Source: Xylona heveae TC161
Taxonomy: Eukaryota; Ascomycota; Xylonomycetes; Xylonales; Xylonaceae
Length of the DNA stretch: 64,000 bases
Assembly: GCF_001619985.1 (NCBI RefSeq)
Contig: NW_017264200.1
Coordinates: forward strand, 62,001-126,000
Direction of reading: 5' to 3'
Below are positions 10,518 through 20,765 of this stretch, piece by piece; the first letter of the stretch is position 1; the number at the start of each line of letters is the position of its first letter. Under the pieces are notes generated by a model that had not been told where the DNA came from, did not search any database, and was given only the letters and a program-made list of their open reading frames with translations. Both the position numbers and the translations under genes were made by a program.

Positions 10518-13500
10518 ATGGCGGATCGGGCCAAGGACGCCGGTAACCCTATTTCAGGGTCCCAAACTACTACATCGCGAAAGTCAACTGGTGGAACCCG
10601 CAGTACTCCGGTGAACTTGGAACGAAAAACTTCTAATGCATCACGCCCTGCTCCTGGGGTTACAAGAACATCCACACCTTCAAAACCTCCTGTAGGAACA
10701 TCAAGGCGGCCGACTACGGTTAGTCAACCGTCATACACCAAAGCTACAAGCTCGTCGAGCTCTCGGTCTGCGCCGACAAGCTCTGATCCCAAGCAATCGG
10801 CGCGACCTACTCCGATAGCAGCGCGGAAAACTACTGCTCCGACTGCCACAGCAAGTCAAAGCAGATTAGGCCACAGGTCACGGCCATCCATCAGCTCTGG
10901 GGATGAAAGTAAAAGTTCAGTTGAGACCACTGCTTCAAAACGCTCAAGTCTCTCTGAGCGGAGCATGGTCAAGCCCGCCTCCAACAAAATATCTCGACCC
11001 TCTCCCACCAGCGCACGGTTATCAAGAGACACAATTCCACCTGTCAGTCGAACTGTTGGCTCAACTCGAGCAAACGCTATAAGTTCTGCAAAGAGCATGC
11101 CTAGAGTACAGCCTAGCGCTGTGAAGAACGTTGTCACCCCAAGCATTCGCAAGCCCGGTCCTGCCGCTCCACGTCGCACATTTAGTTCGGATAAAGAAAC
11201 GGATTCAGGGACGTCAACTACGCAGTCTTCTAGGCCGATTATTGATCGCTCCAACGCGCCTGCAGTTCAAACAAGGAGTAACAGCGATTTGCAACGCCCG
11301 GTCTTCGGGAGAAAGCGATCCAACACCGTAAGTGGGGCTCCAACGTTCAACAATAGCGGACTTACAAAGGTGGATGAATCCCCTCACACCAGCGAGGGCG
11401 ACGGCTTCCAGCTGCGCCTCAGAGAGATGGAAGCGGTGAGTGAATTATTGCGTGAAGCAAAAGCACGGGATGTATTGGAAGCTCGTATCAAAGAGCTTGA
11501 ATCTACAAACGAATCTCTTGCGTCTGCATTGTCCAAAGTTGATTCAAAAGTAAATACAATGGAGCATCAACCAAATGTCTCCGATAAAGCAGCTCAGGAG
11601 TTGAAGTTGACCCTAGAACAAACTCAAAAAGAGGTAAGTTCTTTCAACTTATACTTAGCTTTGCTGTTACTTACCGTCATCGTAGTTAGCAAGCCTTCAA
11701 GCGAAGCTTGATTCAACAGAATCGGAGCTGAAGGGAATCCAGGACGCCAAGGTGACCGCCGTTTCTGAGCAACAAAATGAGGTACGTATTATGACGTTAT
11801 ACTCTCAGGATTACTAACATATTTGATGAAGGCTGCCGCCTTACAGCAAAGGCTTCATTCTGCTGAAGCCGAAATCCATGAATTGAAGCAAGAGAGAAAA
11901 GCAAATGACACACTAGCAGCAGAGGTGGGCCACTTAAATCAAATGTTGATGCGTGTCTCTAACTGAAGGCTAGTCCAAGACTCTCAACGAGAAGCTCCGT
12001 CTCGCTGAGGATGAACTTCGTACAGCCACGGAAACAAATGAAAAACTTCGAAACGAAAGCGAGACTCAAGTAAGCGATTCGCAGAAGTCACCGTACCGGG
12101 TTCTAACGTCCGCTACAGAGCAAAACCTCACAGGAACAACTTGATGCTGCAAAGTCGGAGCTGACAGATCTTCGTCAATCTTTAAGCGCAATCCGTGAGA
12201 AATCTGAGACGCAGGTAGGGACTGGATGTTAATCCTTTCTTTAACCAATACTAACTCTATATTCCAGACTCGGGAACTGGAAAGTGCGCTCCAAGCGTCA
12301 CAGCTTGAGTTGCAGCAAACTAGAGACACGCAAGTGGCGGAATCCGAAGAGAATTATAAGATGGTAAGGGATTTCTGGCTTCAGCATTTATACAGTCGCT
12401 AACGAAACATGCAGGTTCTCGCCGTCGAAAAGGAGTTGGCCACACTAAAGAAAGACCTCAGCGATGTGCATGAGGCGCGGTCTGCAGATCAGTCAGCTTC
12501 TCACGAGAAGGTATGGAGCGAAATCAAAAGCTAAAAATACTTACAATACTAACATTGGAATTTAGACAATGAGCGTTCGCAATGAATTGGATCTTTCGAA
12601 AAAACAATTACAGGAAATTCAAGATGCGCACAAGTCTCTCCAAGAGAGCTCTCATGAAGAAGTCGGTGCCTCCAAATCCTTGGGGAATGCAGGAAGCTAA
12701 CTCTTCCAGATTCTGGAACTGCAGCGCAAATTGAGCTCTGCCGAGACTCGATCTCTTGAAGCAGAGCAAAGATTTAAGGAGGCAAGAAATCTCACTTCAA
12801 ATGAAAGCACAAATCAATTATCTGATAATCGCTAGGTGCGGGTGCTTGAAAGAAAACTAGCATCAACAGAAACCGAATTGAATAGTCTCCGTGAGGCACA
12901 TGATGCCAATGAAAAATATTTGAAGACAAGAGTGGGTCAAATGGTATTTGAAGTTATTTGAGTTTGCCATTAACATTGAGCAGATCTCAGACCTCGAACA
13001 GCAGATACAGACGGCCAATGAAGTTTCTGAAAAGCTTCGTCAGTCTCAAGAACTTGACAGAAGTGCGGCGGATGCGGTGAGTCTTCTCTTCAGTCTGTAA
13101 GTGTCTTTGAGAGTACTGACATTGGTACAGATATCCGAGCTTGAAGAGAAATTGAAAGCAGCCCAGTCTGAATTGAAGACATTCCAAGCATCAAGCGAAG
13201 CCACTGAGCAAGAATTGACGGATAAAGTCAGTTTCTCAATGGGAAAAAAGTCACCCTCAATGCTGACCAAATGTTTCTAGGTTGCTTCTTGGCAAGACAA
13301 AGGGGAAGCTGCGGAATCCGAACTCTCCAAAATTCGCGAATCTTATAAAGAATTGGAAAATGCAACAACTCTCAAGGTAATTGGATCACCACTTGGAGCC
13401 CAGATCAGCTCTGACTTTTACTCAGATTTCACATTTACAGTCGGAGCTTGAGAGTGCAAATAATGAACTTGAAAGCTCACGTAAATCATTGATGATCCAA

Positions 13501-15079
13501 TCGACCAACTATGAAAAGAAGATTGATGATCTCAAGGCGGCACACGAGAAAGCTATTAAGAATCTCGAACTCGGGAATGAAGAAAGACTCTCAGCAGCAA
13601 ACGCAAGTTCTGCCAGCACTTTCAACTCTAAACTAAATGAGCTGAGAGCTGCACTTGATGCATCGGAACAGGCAGTGCGAGATTTGCGCGAGGATGCTGC
13701 AAAGGAGAGTGAAAAGTTTCATGAAGGCATGGAGCGTCTCAAGACAGAGCATGATTCGGCCATGAATGAACTCAAATCTTCCAACGAGGATAACACTGTG
13801 ACATTGAAAGCGCAGCTGGAATCTTCCGAGCAGAAGGTTACGGAGATCAATCGAAAATTCCTCGAGCTGCAAGGTTCCCACAAATCAGAGGTTGAAACTC
13901 TGCAGAGTCAATTAAAAGATTTCGAAAACAGCAAGACGTTGGACACCGAGCTCATTGACAAGCTCAGGTCCCAGCACGATAGCGAAATGTCTGTGGTCCT
14001 CGCGAAGCTGGCGGAAGCTGAAAAGAGAGAAAACGAACATAGACAGGAAATCCAAATCCTGGAAACTAATCATCAGAGAAGTCTGCAGGATCGCGATGAT
14101 GAATTCCAGAAATTACTCTCTGGAAAGATTGAGGAGCTTCGAGCCGCTAATCATGCCGCCATTAAGACTGAGAAAGAAGCGGCAGACAAAGAACTCGCTG
14201 AGAAGATCGACCAATTGGAAAGCTCTCATCGTCTCACTCTCGAGCGTATAGAAGAAGATCATCAGCAACAGATCAAATCGCTTACTGAGGGGACTCAGCA
14301 GAATGCAGATACGCCTCCGAGCACCAAATCCGCTCGCCGAAGGCGAAAGCGGAGCAACAAAGCTAAAAAGGTCGCACTCGACACTCGGAACGGCGAGGGC
14401 CACGTAGAAGAAGTCAGTCGGCCTCGCAGCGATAGCGTCCAGACGGAGTCAGCTGTTAGCACGACCTCCGATCTGTCAATGAGTGGATCAACCTCATCCA
14501 GCTCAACTCAATCTTCGGAGGAAAGTTTACGGGATCTTAATGCGCGGTGTATTCAGCAGGTCCTTGCACTGCGCGAGGAGATCAAGGCAGCCAACTTGGC
14601 CCGGGATGCCCTCAAAACCGAGATGCTCGCACAGCAAGAACGGTCTCGTATGCGATTGATTGAAGTTCAGGCAGAATTAAAGGTGACCGCAGCTGAGCTC
14701 ACCGAAATGAAGACACGTAGGGTTAAAAGCCCGGTCGGTAAGTGGGCAGATGGGGAGACTCTCCCGGGAGGAGGAGAGGAGAATAGTCTCTCCATTGAGG
14801 GAACTGTTAGGCTTCCCCCCTCTTGTTCCTCTTTTCCACTCGCGGAGCGACCGTATTTAAGAACCCCAAGCTGACTTTCTCTTCTTATAGATGGCTGGTC
14901 TAAGTCTGCAAGTTACACAGCTTGAAAGTTTAAATGAGGAGTTTTTACTCGAATCTTCCAGGTATGCAATGCGTGCTGCCGAATTGGGGGACTGAGCTAT
15001 GGCCATGCTGACCTTTTGCTTTAGGATGGTGAAGACCCTGTCTGTGGCCACCGAGACGAACGGGCCAAATAACGCATAA
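10518..15079 (+). CDS. Large coiled-coil protein with a tandem 96-nt exon array
   Basis: Sixteen exons: 10518-11633, 11686-11781, 11832-11924, 11974-12069, 12119-12214, 12268-12363, 12415-12510, 12566-12661, 12710-12781, 12836-12931, 12984-13076, 13131-13226, 13281-13376, 13426-14733, 14891-14961, 15025-15079 (1223 residues). All introns through the twelfth small exon are phase 0. The intron at 12782-12835 uses a GC donor. Exon 14 is started at 13426 rather than at the also plausible 13441 because only the former keeps the repeat register. Residues 1-300 are Ser/Thr/Pro/Arg-rich, basic and disordered, like microtubule-binding tails. Coiled coil runs from about 300 to 1040. A basic patch SARRRRKRSNKAKK lies near 1050, followed by a Ser-rich linker and a last short coil. 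The end is ambiguous: donor 14738 (perfect GTAAGT) would stop at 14925 (1194 residues), whereas donor 14734 keeps the coil open to 15079. No catalytic domain is seen. A scaffold or cytoskeletal role is inference. Confidence 0.8.
11686..13521 (+). repeat. Tandem array of 13 diverged exon modules (period about 145 bp)
   Basis: Exon starts fall at 11686, 11832, 11974, 12119, 12268, 12415, 12566, 12710, 12836, 12984, 13131, 13281 and 13426. Nine of the twelve separate small exons are exactly 96 nt; two are 93 and one is 72. The thirteenth module is the first 96 nt of the long exon 14. Translated modules align without gaps to the pattern xxxLxxKLxxAExELxxLR followed by a polar tail. Position 8 is Leu or Ile in all of the first eleven modules plus the thirteenth, and position 15 is usually Leu. 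Nucleotide similarity is low, so the duplications are old. Confidence 0.85.
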
Positions 15080-15589
15080 ATTATTCGTCGCGCCCGAAAG
15101 GAAGCCATCCCCTGTTGAGTTGGTAATTTGCATTGTCAATAGGGCAAAGTTGGGCTTTGTATCGTTTTGTTTATTTATTTTTTAGCACCGCATGGATACC
15201 CAACAACCTTTTCTGCGAATTTGGCATTGTCGCATTGTCTGTCACGGCATTGAGAGAAAAGTAATTGGGCAGGACTTTTTTTATTTTCTTTTTCCTTTCT
15301 GTATCAAGCATAAAATGGTTGGAGACTGTATTATACTATCATCCTATCCAACACAAGAATCCTAACTCCAGTTCCTGATCGCCATTTCCAGCGTTCAATC
15401 TCAAAAGGTTTCCGAGAATAAGTATTTTCAAACCATTGATGGATATACGCATACTCCAGCGACTTCAAAAGATTGTGTCCAAGCCATGTGAACCCATAAA
15501 ATGTAATCCCGTCCAGCTAGTTCTCGATCCAGAGCTCTTTCTTAGCACTTCATGCGAGTCCCATGTGAAAAAATTCCCTCCCATTTAAG
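15080..15589. other. Intergenic region between convergent genes
   Basis: About 510 AT-rich nt between the end of the coiled-coil gene (plus) and the candidate small CaaX gene (minus). Probably two 3' UTRs. No gene seen. Confidence 0.5.
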
Positions 15590-15775
15590 TTACATGATGG
15601 AGCACGGAATAGGAATGCAGCAGCAGTCCACCCCGTCGCAAGAAAAGCATTTATTCTGGCCCGGCGTCACGCCACCAGGCTTCGTGATTGACGAGACCGA
15701 GCTCGCGGCCGAGGACGTGGCAGAAGGCTTGTTGTTCAGCGTCGTCAACGCGTTGGATGTATCGACTGTATGCAT
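15590..15775 (-). CDS. Candidate small Cys-rich CaaX-box protein (61 residues)
   Basis: The ORF starts at ATG 15775 and ends in TAA at 15590. It encodes a Ser/Thr/Asn-rich, apparently disordered N-terminal 40 residues and then a short Cys-rich tail (NKCFSCDGVDCCCIPIPCSIM is the C terminus in outline: one CxxC, a CCC run, then a terminal CSIM). The last four residues fit a CaaX prenylation signal, with Met favouring farnesyl. Upstream cysteines could be palmitoylated. The ORF is GC-richer than its flanks, which suggests selection on coding sequence. Farnesylated short peptides in fungi include a-factor pheromones, but the tail here does not resemble a typical one and no processing site is evident. 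A small membrane-anchored signalling or stress protein is an alternative. A 5' UTR intron (GTGAGT donor near 15905) is possible. The opposite strand is also open across the same bases, so the gene call is tentative. Confidence 0.42.
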   Translation of the reverse strand: MHTVDTSNALTTLNNKPSATSSAASSVSSITKPGGVTPGQNKCFSCDGVDCCCIPIPCSIM

Positions 15776-17033
15776 TTTCGTTTTCTTCTCTTTCTTTGCG
15801 CTAAAAGTACCGTCTTTCAAGTCTTGAATCTTACAACATTGTAAGCCTATTGCTTTTTTCCTTCCCCTCCCTTATCACATTCAAGTAGATGTTTGGCAGA
15901 CTCACTTGGTGCGGATTAGACTGGGTTTGTCTTCTATGTCTTGTGCCGTAGACGACGTAGGTGTGGCTATCGGGATTTGACTTGTATGGAGTGTAGTGTG
16001 GTGTGAGGGACGGATATAAATGTAGGGAGTTTATATATGAGACGATGTATTGCACCCTGGCGCGCAAATCAAGATTTTTTTCTATCTTTCTATTTATTCA
16101 CAGGTTCATTCGTTTACTCTCTATTAATTCCCCACATGGCATACCACTGGAACTGCCCACGTATCGGCGTACAGAGTACGCGTGGAATGTAGGCGGTGCG
16201 GTGCTGTGCGGTGTGCGCACAGACTGGTTTCAAGAGCCGGGTAGTGACGTCAATTGCATTGGGATGTCGTGTGTGCGTCCAAAGGTCTGTTAGCTGGGCT
16301 GGCGTTGAGGGTACTCTGTACGAGCGAGGAGTACTCGGTTGGCCAAGCTTGCAGGCTTGGCAGAGAGAAACGAGGGGTCCAAGGGAAACCGAAAGGGGAC
16401 TTTTACTTGCGAAGTTGGTAATTCGGCTCGCATCTGAGATTCTCCGCGCTAGGCCAGCGGGCCCTCGGGGAGGCTTTTAAAGCCCAACGCCCCAAGGCAG
16501 CCCGCCAGCGGCCAACCAATGGCTGTAATCTGAAGGCAAAGAAAAAGACACACTGTCAGACCGTTCGCGGAAATGGGGGCTAGGATACGGATCTGAGACA
16601 TGTGTAGACGTTCAATGAGGATTTTGCAGAATTTCCTAGTGTAGTAGTACGCTAGCTTCTTTCTTTCATGGTTAATTCGAATCTAATGATTCAGACTAGG
16701 GGAGAATCTAATTACAGTATTTACGATACTTTAGAGGTCTTTGTTTGGGTTTGCGATTGCTATGAGGTTGTTTCGGGGCGTCACATTTATCTGTTTGCTC
16801 GGTGGCTCAGCGTCTTAGGAAAATTAGATTGCCCAATAATTTTTTTTTTAAATCTTTGCTCGTGTTTCTATTGTGTCTAGCTAAACCTAGCAAATGTCTA
16901 AACTTGGATGCTTTTTTTTGCTCGGTGAAGTCGTGAATCGGAAGTCTAGTACCCCACTTATTTGAAAATAAAGCTGCGCTCAACTATGTATTCATCTACA
17001 AGCTCGTATCTGTTGCATTAGGTTTGGAGGCGA
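15776..17033. other. Intergenic region with CCAAT motif
   Basis: 1.26 kb between the candidate CaaX gene and the 3' end of the transporter gene. It contains a CCAAT box inside GCCAACCAATGGC near 16510 and a hairpin-forming GCCAAGC/GCTTGGC pair at about 16342-16362. It may be the CaaX gene's promoter. No further gene seen. Confidence 0.45.
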
Positions 17034-18767
17034 TTACTTCCTGGCGAGGTTGTTGTGCAACGTATGTTCTCGCATCGCGAGGCTCGCGAGGGTGCCTAGC
17101 ACCGCAATACCCAAGGAAGTCACAAAGACGGCTCTCACGGCGTCCATGTAACTGTCCAGCACGCCTTCTTTCCAGCCAGGCGGCAGGTGATGAATCTCGT
17201 CAAAACTGTCTCTGACACGGCGAATGACTTCGGCAGCATTGTCATAGTCGCCGAATTTCTGCCAGAGATCTCGCTTCAAGATGTTCTGAAAGACGGCACT
17301 GGCAACGGTGACGCCAATCGTGGAACCGGTTGAGCGGAACGCATATGAAGCAGAAGTAATGACTGCCTGGTATTGATGATCGACTGCGCTGATCAGAGCC
17401 AGCAGCGTGATGGTGAGCATTCCACCGTAGCTGGTGCCGCAAAGAGCAAAGTAGATAAACGGTGGCCAGTCGGGAGTACCCAGGTTCATGGTGGCAATGA
17501 GCGCACCCCCAAGCAGCAGGAGTGCTTGAATAGCCATGCTGAGGTAATAGTAGCGACCGGTTGCCTTCATGATCATTCCGGATCCCAGAGATCCAATTGC
17601 CGTGCCGATGCTTTGAGGAATCAAACGCGCGCCCGCAGCCGTTGTGGAGAGCCCTTTGATCTGGAAATAGATCGGACCGTAAAAGAGGAGACCGTAGATC
17701 GACATGGTAACGAACCAGTTTGTCAGGCAAGCTGAGAGAACGGTCCTATTGAGCAAGAGGCGGACTGGAATGATTGGTTCCGATGCAACCTTGTCCTCGA
17801 TGTAGATGAACAGCAACAGGAACACCGCGGAGAGTGGTAGTGTGCTCAAGACCAAGGGATGTGTCCATGGAACCAAGTTTCCACCGGAATTAAGCCCGAG
17901 GAGCAACAGCACCAGGCTTGTGACAAGGGCCAATGCGCCGAGAAAATCGATACGCTTGACGCGAGAGGTCTCTGTTTGTTTGACCGGCACCTTGACAGTG
18001 AAAGAGACAAGAAGCCCAGAGACAACCACAAACGGTACCTGCACGAGGAAGGCAATTCTCCATCCCCAGACATCGTTGATCCAGCCACCAAAGACACCAC
18101 CGAGACCACTGCCCAGACCAAAGCTGAGGTTACCGATGCCTTGCCACACGCCTCTTTTTCGTAGAGGAATAAGGTCAGATCCCACAAATGTAGCAATGGC
18201 CACCAACCCGCCGCCGCCCATTCCTGCGACGATTCGGCCCAGTATCATGACCCATTGTTCCTTTGCCAGACCGCAGATTAGATTGCCAGCACAGAAGAAG
18301 ATGTTGGAGAAAACCAAGCCTGTACGGCGAGAGAAGATGTCTGTGAGGCGCCCGCTTATCGGCTGAAGAGCGGCATTTGCGATCAGATAAGCTGATGCAA
18401 GCCAAGAAAGAAGCGATAATGAGTTGAAAGAGGTCGAGATAGGCGCGGTGAGCGTCGCGATAATCGTAGAGTCTGCACATCGTTAGGATCATAGTTATTC
18501 ACGGAATAAGAAAAAAGAAAACAAAGAGATGAACGCACCAAGCGCTGCAAGAAAGACACCGACCCAACAGCTTCCCAGAGTGAGAATTAGTCTCTTATTA
18601 CTCGGTTCGTCCGGGATGGGAATTGCATTTCCATTTCCGTTGCTGGATTCATCTGGACCTCGTTCGATAGCTCCGTTATCAGATGGCGAAGCTGATGTTT
18701 GGCGGAGAAGCGGACTTCTTTCGTGAGCCGCAAAGGATGCGGACGCCCGCCCTGAAGCCTCTGGCAT
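17034..18767 (-). CDS. MFS transporter, DHA2 family, vacuolar basic amino-acid (Vba/Fnx1) type
   Basis: Two exons, 18767-18539 and 18472-17034, give 555 residues. The 66-nt intron (GTGCGT donor, GTGCAG acceptor, phase 1) restores the first transmembrane motif LGSCWVGVFLAALDSTIIATL. The start is the ATG at 18767; the longer frame begins at TTG. The 14-TM DHA2 layout is visible. TM1 carries the conserved LDSTI, followed by SWLASAYLIANAALQPISGRL (motif A region GRLTDIFSRR), then GRIVAGMGGGG and the GWRIAFLVQVPF loop typical of Vba and azole-resistance DHA2 pumps. The N-terminal tail of about 70 residues is hydrophilic, with ERSPLL, a dileucine-type signal consistent with vacuolar sorting. Fnx1/Vba relatives move Lys, His and Arg into the vacuole, but drug-proton antiport cannot be excluded, so substrate is inferred. 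It lies head-to-tail with the PAP2 gene upstream. Confidence 0.88.
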
Positions 18768-19150
18768 TCTTCCAATACGCGGAGAAGTAATCAATTGCTA
18801 ACGCATTGAGAAAAAACTAACTTGGTTATTGTGAAAATGCTTTCAAAATCTGGGGGCAATGGTGTTATTATGCATGACTATCACGATTCGGCTCCACCAT
18901 GACAATGGTTGTTTAGTGTCACGCCGGTGAAACCCAAGAAACCCGAGCGGAAAGTAGCGATAAAGCCGAACTTCGGTAGTTCATTAACGCCGGGGATTTG
19001 TTAGGCGTGAATCCCTGCTTCTGCGCAAGACTTTACCTTCAGGTGCGTTTGCGTGACCCCTACAATAAACTACTGTTGTACAGTGTAGATGAAATTCGAG
19101 GAACGTGGTGTTTGTCATACCACAATAAAACCTAGCTAATAAAACAATTT
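18768..19150. other. Intergenic region upstream of the DHA2 transporter
   Basis: 383 nt between two minus-strand genes. It must hold the transporter promoter and the PAP2 3' UTR. No gene or clear motif seen. Confidence 0.5.
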
Positions 19151-20517
19151 CTAACCTCTCCCATTCTCCCGCCCCAGCTCTGTCAAAGGAACAGCCTCGC
19201 CATCGTCCTCCAGGTCTTCAATGGCAAATTCTCGAGCGCTTCCAATACGTTCCTCTTCATCTCGGTGTTTACTGAGTGAGGCGGACGGGATCCCAGCTGA
19301 ACGGCTTGGAAAGGGCTGGTCGCACTGGATCGATTGGAGGCTTGGGTAGTATCTCCGATACGAGAACCAGGCGACGAACATGCCTAGCAATGAACCAATA
19401 GTGACATCGTATACATCGTGACGGTAGTCTTCACATCGAGATATCGCTATCAGAGTAGCCACCAGCAACGGAGCAAGAGCGATGAGTACGCGTGCTAAAT
19501 CAGTTCGAGGTCTCAGAACGTGCATCTGACCCCCGAAAAACCTGAAGGTTGTTAGCTCCCCACCCTCCTAAGCAGCAAAATGATAAACACCTACAACGCC
19601 AAATAGCCCAGCCCACTAAAGGCGAAACTACTATGTCCACTCGGAAAGCTTCGCCACCCATCGTGAAGGACATGATGATCGGTCTCTGTACATATTTCAA
19701 ACGTAACGAGTGTGTGCTCGGGTGTACCTTTTTCCTGGGTTATCGTCAGCTTGTTCATGTAGTACACACGTGGCAGGGATATACTCGGGGTGCTTACCGG
19801 CTTGCAGCGCGAGATGAGATCTGGTCGTGGCCGTCCCACGGAGTTCTTGACAACCTGGAAGAAAAGAGTGAGTCTTTGATATGCCTCCCTGAAACATATT
19901 AACCACATACGTCGGTGAGGAAAGATGTCAATAAGATACTATGAAGCATTTAGCAAAGACACATCCCTAATTGATTAAGTGACCCGCATACCTAATCAGA
20001 AACCCAAGAATTGTAACGTGAGATTTATGTAGACCTGGACGAAACAAGACAACCCAGACAATTATGATGATCAATGGTAGGGCACCGGCAACGAATAATA
20101 AGTATGCTGTGAAACATTATTAGATTTGCAGGACGCGCATGAGCGGAATGACCGGCATCAAAAAACTGACAGACTGGAACACGCTCGACAGCAGCATGAG
20201 GAAATTTTATTGCGAGATCGTCAAGCGAAAACATGCGGTGGAAAGGCTCAAGGAAGAATTGCACCTGATTGAAGATTGTTAGTCTAGAGCATACGAAAAC
20301 CAATCCAAGACACGTACCAATGCTGAGGCCACCAAGAGCAGTATGATTCCAAGATAGTCTGCAGCATACGATCTCTTCTCCAAATTAGTACCCGATTACT
20401 TGACTTTCGGGGACATTGTCTTCGTACCTGCCAAAATCTAGCAATTGCTCCGAGGATACCTGGCTTATTGGCCAGCTCAGAGCTATGCCTCGCAGAGGTT
20501 GAACCTGAGCGTGCCAT
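19151..20517 (-). CDS. PAP2 lipid phosphatase (diacylglycerol pyrophosphate phosphatase, Dpp1/Lpp1-like)
   Basis: Eight exons rebuilt: 20517-20428, 20377-20318, 20264-20171, 20106-19992, 19938-19911, 19854-19798, 19734-19595, 19541-19151, giving 324 residues. All joins preserve the frame and the family sequence. Exon 5 is only 28 nt. The three PAP2 catalytic motifs are intact: KNSVGRPRP (motif 1), FPSGHSS (motif 2) and SRCEDYRHDVYD (motif 3, with the nucleophilic His and its Asp partner). Six hydrophobic segments fit the usual six-TM fold, and the family block LVQFFLEPFHRMFSLDDLAIKFP precedes TM2. These enzymes remove phosphate from diacylglycerol pyrophosphate, phosphatidate or lysophosphatidate at vacuolar or Golgi membranes. 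The C-terminal 70 residues are acidic and cytosolic-looking. The gene is divergent from MED7, with 248 nt between starts. Confidence 0.9.
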
Positions 20518-20765
20518 TGAGAATTGGTAGATTATTATCCAAGAGATGACATGGTAGACTCTTATGCGGTTTGCAACCAATTCCACGCAGGTTGTGGAAG
20601 CATGGAGTTCTGATAGTTTTGTGAGATGACAGGTTGTTGACAGGTCCGGTGCCTGGGGTTGCGGAGTTGGACCCCTTCGGTCATCGCTCCCCACGCAACT
20701 TCACCTTCCGTCGTAGCTGTCTACCGTCTGTTTAACATCGCTTTGCTTTGAGGGAAGATAGGAAT
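20518..20765. promoter_or_regulatory. Bidirectional promoter region, PAP2 gene / med7
   Basis: 248 nt separate the two divergent start codons, so regulatory sequence must be shared or tightly packed. No TATA box is evident. Confidence 0.5.

Noticed and set aside
13426-13441. Acceptor at 13440/13441 for exon 14 of the coiled-coil gene
   Set aside because: It is a good AG, but it would delete five residues and break the module register, whereas the upstream CTCAG at 13425 preserves the 32-residue pattern exactly.
15552-15827. Plus-strand ORF overlapping the candidate CaaX gene
   Set aside because: It begins in AT-rich sequence, ends in a hydrophobic low-complexity run and has no motif; the minus-strand reading gives a coherent Cys/CaaX terminus. 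I keep this as the main alternative.
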